From assembly GCA_019419725.1 (NCBI GenBank), contig DXZL01000062.1, positions 1 to 8,148 on the forward strand: a stretch of 8,148 nt of DNA, written 5' to 3'. This document shows positions 5,928 to 8,148 of this stretch, piece after piece (the first letter of the stretch is position 1; each line of letters starts with the position of its first letter). The position numbers were made by a program, and so were the translations under genes. Below the pieces are notes generated by a model. That model was not told the origin of the DNA and made no database searches. It saw only the letters and a list, made by a program, of their open reading frames with translations. Origin of the DNA: Veillonella sp. Its GTDB lineage: Bacteria > Bacillota > Negativicutes > Veillonellales > Veillonellaceae.

Positions 5928-5959
5928 ATAGATGAAAATGAAATAAATTTGTTTGTTCT

Positions 5960-5988
5960 ATTATACGGTATGAGGAACAGATACACAA
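5960..5988 (-). promoter_or_regulatory. Probable promoter of the tautomerase gene
   Basis: A perfect -10 box TATAAT (5965-5960) is preceded after 17 bp by TTGTGT (5988-5983), which keeps the key TTG of the -35 box. Transcription would start near 5953, giving a leader of about 35 nt. It lies in the 131-bp gap after recG. It is also the nearest recognisable promoter upstream of guaB. Confidence 0.7.
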
Positions 5989-6048
5989 GGGAAAACCCCA
6001 GATAAAATCTAATATTATCGCTACTTATGTACTTATTATTCCTACCTC

Positions 6049-8091
6049 TTAATTATACAATATTCTAAGAAATTTTTCACCAAATCTTTTTTCTAATTCT
6101 TCTTTCATTACAGATTCAAGTGTTTCCATTCCATAATTATTTGCAAAATCTAATACATCCTTGCGAGCCTGTACCAATATTTCAATATCTTTAATAATAT
6201 TAGCAACCCGTAAATCAGGTAATCCTGATTGAGCTAAGCCAAATAATTGACCAGAACCACGAAGCAGTAAATCTTGCTCTGCTAGTTCAAAGCCATCCTG
6301 TGTGTGTTCCATCAATTTTAATCGCTCTTGGCTCACATCATTTTTAGAATCACTCACAAGAATGCAATAAGATTGATGGGACCCACGACCTACACGGCCA
6401 CGTAACTGATGTAATTGAGACAGGCCAAAACGTTCTGCCCCTTCAATACACATAATGGTCGCATTAGGCACATTAACACCAACCTCGATAACAGTAGTAG
6501 AAACGAGCAATGAAATCTCCCCCCTATGGAAGGCATTCATCACTTCATCCTTTTCACTTGGTTTCATACGCCCGTGTACAAGACCAACTTCATAAGCCTT
6601 GTAAAAGTACTCTTTTAACTCCAGATACAATTCCTCAGCAGCTTGCAAGTCTAATTTCTCAGATTCTTCAACAAGTGGGCATACTACATAGACTTGACGA
6701 CCTTCTGCCATCTCCTTGCCAAAGAATGTTCTTAATCGTTCCTTATACGAACTATCTACAGCATAGGTTTTGACAGGTTTGCGTCCCGGTGGCATTTCTT
6801 TGATTAAGGATACTGCTAAATCACCATACACAGATAATGTCATGGTTCGTGGAATTGGTGTAGCCGTCATGATGAGCACATGAGGATATGTCCCCTTTTG
6901 TTGTAACCGTGCCCGCTGCTCCACACCAAAGCGATGTTGTTCATCTATAATAACAAGTCCTAAGTTGTGAAAGTTAACACCTTCTTGAATAAGAGCATGG
7001 GTGCCAATAATCATATGAATCGATCCATCAGCTAACCCTTCATAGATACGTTCTTTTTCTTTTTTTGTAGTAGAGCCCGTTAACAGCTCTATGGTAATCC
7101 CCAAATTACCACACACTTCTGTTATACCTTCGTAATGTTGTGCTGCCAAAATCTCCGTTGGAGCCATTAACGCTCCTTGGTACCCATTCTCGATGGCTTT
7201 CAGCAAACTCAATGTAGCTACAACCGTTTTACCGGAACCTACATCACCTTGCAATAATCGTTGCATAGGCCGTTCATCTTCCATATCGATACGAATGTCC
7301 TCTAATGCACGCTGTTGATCACCTGTTAAGGAGAACGGTAAATTTTCTATACACTGAGCCATTAAATCCCCATTGGGACCCATCTTAGGACCTTTATGAC
7401 ATCGTTCTTTATTTCGTAACAATGCCAGTCCAGATTGCATGACAAATAACTCCTCATAAGCTAGTTGATGACGCGCCTCTTCATATCGCTCTGAAGACTC
7501 TGGGAAATGCATCATTTTAAATGCATCATAACGATTCATATATTGATGTACTTCACGAACTTCAGCAGGCAAAATCTCTGGCAACTCATGATTAGCTGCA
7601 AACCAATTACGTACCGATGAGCGCACCACAAATTGAGATACCCCATCTGCAAGAGCATAAATAGGAACGATACCACGATCAGGTTCTCCACCGTCTCCCA
7701 AATTTTCTATTTGGGGTGTATTCATTTGCATAGACCCATATTGGAACTCTGCTTTACCATACGCATATAGACGCTGACCCTTTTTGTAAAAGTTCTTCTT
7801 ATACCCTTGGTTAAATAGCACAATCTTTAAAAGACCTGTACCATCTGCAATGACTACTTCTAAAATAGACAATCGAGGGCGAGGACGTTTTTCTTGTACA
7901 GCAATAACATTCCCAACCACGCCACCAGTCATGCCAGACTTTAATTCACCAATTCTATAAATCGTACGGCGGTCTTCATAGGTTCTTGGGAAATACGTTA
8001 ACAAGGATGTTATATTGGTAATTCCCAACTTATGTAATTGTTTCTCTCGACCAGGACCTATCCCCTTTATGGTCGTCAACCGTTCATCCAT
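6049..8091 (-). CDS. recG: ATP-dependent DNA helicase RecG
   Basis: RecG is a superfamily 2 double-stranded DNA translocase that reverses stalled forks and branch-migrates Holliday junctions. At 680 aa it has the full domain set. An N-terminal helix-hairpin-helix-like start (TTIKGIGPGREKQL) leads into the wedge/OB domain, about 50-150, which grips branched DNA. Helicase domain 1 has the Q-motif-like LTGDQQRAL (255-263), Walker A GDVGSGKT (282-289), APTEILA (310-316), Walker B DEQH (383-386) and TATPIPRT (409-416). Helicase domain 2 has VHGRM (505-509), STTVIEVGVNVP (531-542) and QLRGRVGRG (562-570). The C-terminal TRG region with EQDLLLRGSGQLFG (605-618) follows. ATG 8091 has AAAGGAG 5 nt upstream. 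I see no convincing promoter in the 57 bp to the window edge, so it may be transcribed with a gene further right. Confidence 0.97.
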   Translation of the reverse strand: MDERLTTIKGIGPGREKQLHKLGITNITSLLTYFPRTYEDRRTIYRIGELKSGMTGGVVGNVIAVQEKRPRPRLSILEVVIADGTGLLKIVLFNQGYKKNFYKKGQRLYAYGKAEFQYGSMQMNTPQIENLGDGGEPDRGIVPIYALADGVSQFVVRSSVRNWFAANHELPEILPAEVREVHQYMNRYDAFKMMHFPESSERYEEARHQLAYEELFVMQSGLALLRNKERCHKGPKMGPNGDLMAQCIENLPFSLTGDQQRALEDIRIDMEDERPMQRLLQGDVGSGKTVVATLSLLKAIENGYQGALMAPTEILAAQHYEGITEVCGNLGITIELLTGSTTKKEKERIYEGLADGSIHMIIGTHALIQEGVNFHNLGLVIIDEQHRFGVEQRARLQQKGTYPHVLIMTATPIPRTMTLSVYGDLAVSLIKEMPPGRKPVKTYAVDSSYKERLRTFFGKEMAEGRQVYVVCPLVEESEKLDLQAAEELYLELKEYFYKAYEVGLVHGRMKPSEKDEVMNAFHRGEISLLVSTTVIEVGVNVPNATIMCIEGAERFGLSQLHQLRGRVGRGSHQSYCILVSDSKNDVSQERLKLMEHTQDGFELAEQDLLLRGSGQLFGLAQSGLPDLRVANIIKDIEILVQARKDVLDFANNYGMETLESVMKEELEKRFGEKFLRILYN

Positions 8092-8148
8092 AGAAACTCC
8101 TTTAAATATACGATAAACACATGAGATATATCCAATTTCTGTATATCC

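Noticed and set aside
5918..5986. N-terminal extension of the tautomerase (23 extra residues)
   Set aside because: It would begin in the promoter -35 region and would bury the catalytic N-terminal proline. The internal ATG has its own strong SD.
5989..6048. Intrinsic terminator after recG
   Set aside because: The only foldable pieces are a weak AT-only imperfect repeat (GATAA/TTATC, about 6002-6020) and a 3-bp GGG/CCC hairpin. Neither is stable nor followed by a U tract.
8092..8148. Promoter of recG
   Set aside because: TATATT (8110-8105) resembles a -10 box, but its start site would fall on the recG SD, and no -35 box lies at proper spacing. Two TATATCC copies on the plus strand (8127-8133 and 8142-8148) were noted but are too short and too near the edge to interpret.
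1..8148. Insertion sequences, prophage genes, CRISPR arrays or horizontally acquired islands
   Set aside because: No transposase, integrase, phage protein, direct-repeat array or target-site duplication is visible. Composition and SD style look even across the window, and all genes are intact.

Overview
All recognisable genes in this window lie on the minus strand, so transcription runs from high to low coordinates. The DNA is AT-rich and carries strong Shine-Dalgarno (SD) sequences. It encodes phosphatidylserine synthase and decarboxylase next to glycosyltransferases in an otherwise Firmicute-like context. This fits a diderm Firmicute of the Negativicutes, and Veillonella or a close relative is my best guess. 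That is inference from gene content and composition, not a database match.

Layout in transcription order: (1) recG (8091-6049) encodes a full-length branch-migrating helicase. (2) A 131-bp gap holds a promoter (5960-5988) for a small 4-oxalocrotonate tautomerase-family gene (5917-5732). That gene ends one base before a perfect-stem intrinsic terminator (5688-5730). (3) Then comes a tightly packed run: guaB (IMP dehydrogenase, 5656-4202), a WecG/TagA/CpsF glycosyltransferase (4186-3464), psd (3449-2808), pssA (2815-2144), a membrane family 2 glycosyltransferase (2124-862) and surE (844-83). Gaps are only 14-19 bp, and psd and pssA overlap by 8 bp, so this looks like one operon. (4) At the left edge is the 5' part of a tRNA-Leu gene (28 to beyond 1). 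Its promoter is fully consensus and begins 9 bp beyond the surE stop codon.

How the genes fit together: PssA makes phosphatidylserine from CDP-diacylglycerol and serine, and Psd decarboxylates it to phosphatidylethanolamine, so the pair is a complete PE pathway. The WecG-type enzyme and the membrane GT2 suggest lipid-linked or envelope glycan synthesis made alongside the phospholipids. GuaB supplies GMP and heads the cluster. SurE, a nucleotide phosphatase, ends it.

Several open frames extend upstream of the real starts because GTG codons lie in or beside the SD sequences. I placed the starts of surE, the GT2 gene, pssA and the tautomerase at the internal ATG that has proper SD spacing. There is no gene-free stretch longer than 300 bp. 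I see no mobile element, CRISPR array, phage gene or broken gene. The window is mainly housekeeping, and the most interesting signals are regulatory: the surE/tRNA-Leu junction and the tautomerase/guaB terminator junction. I did not find convincing evidence of a wholly new system.
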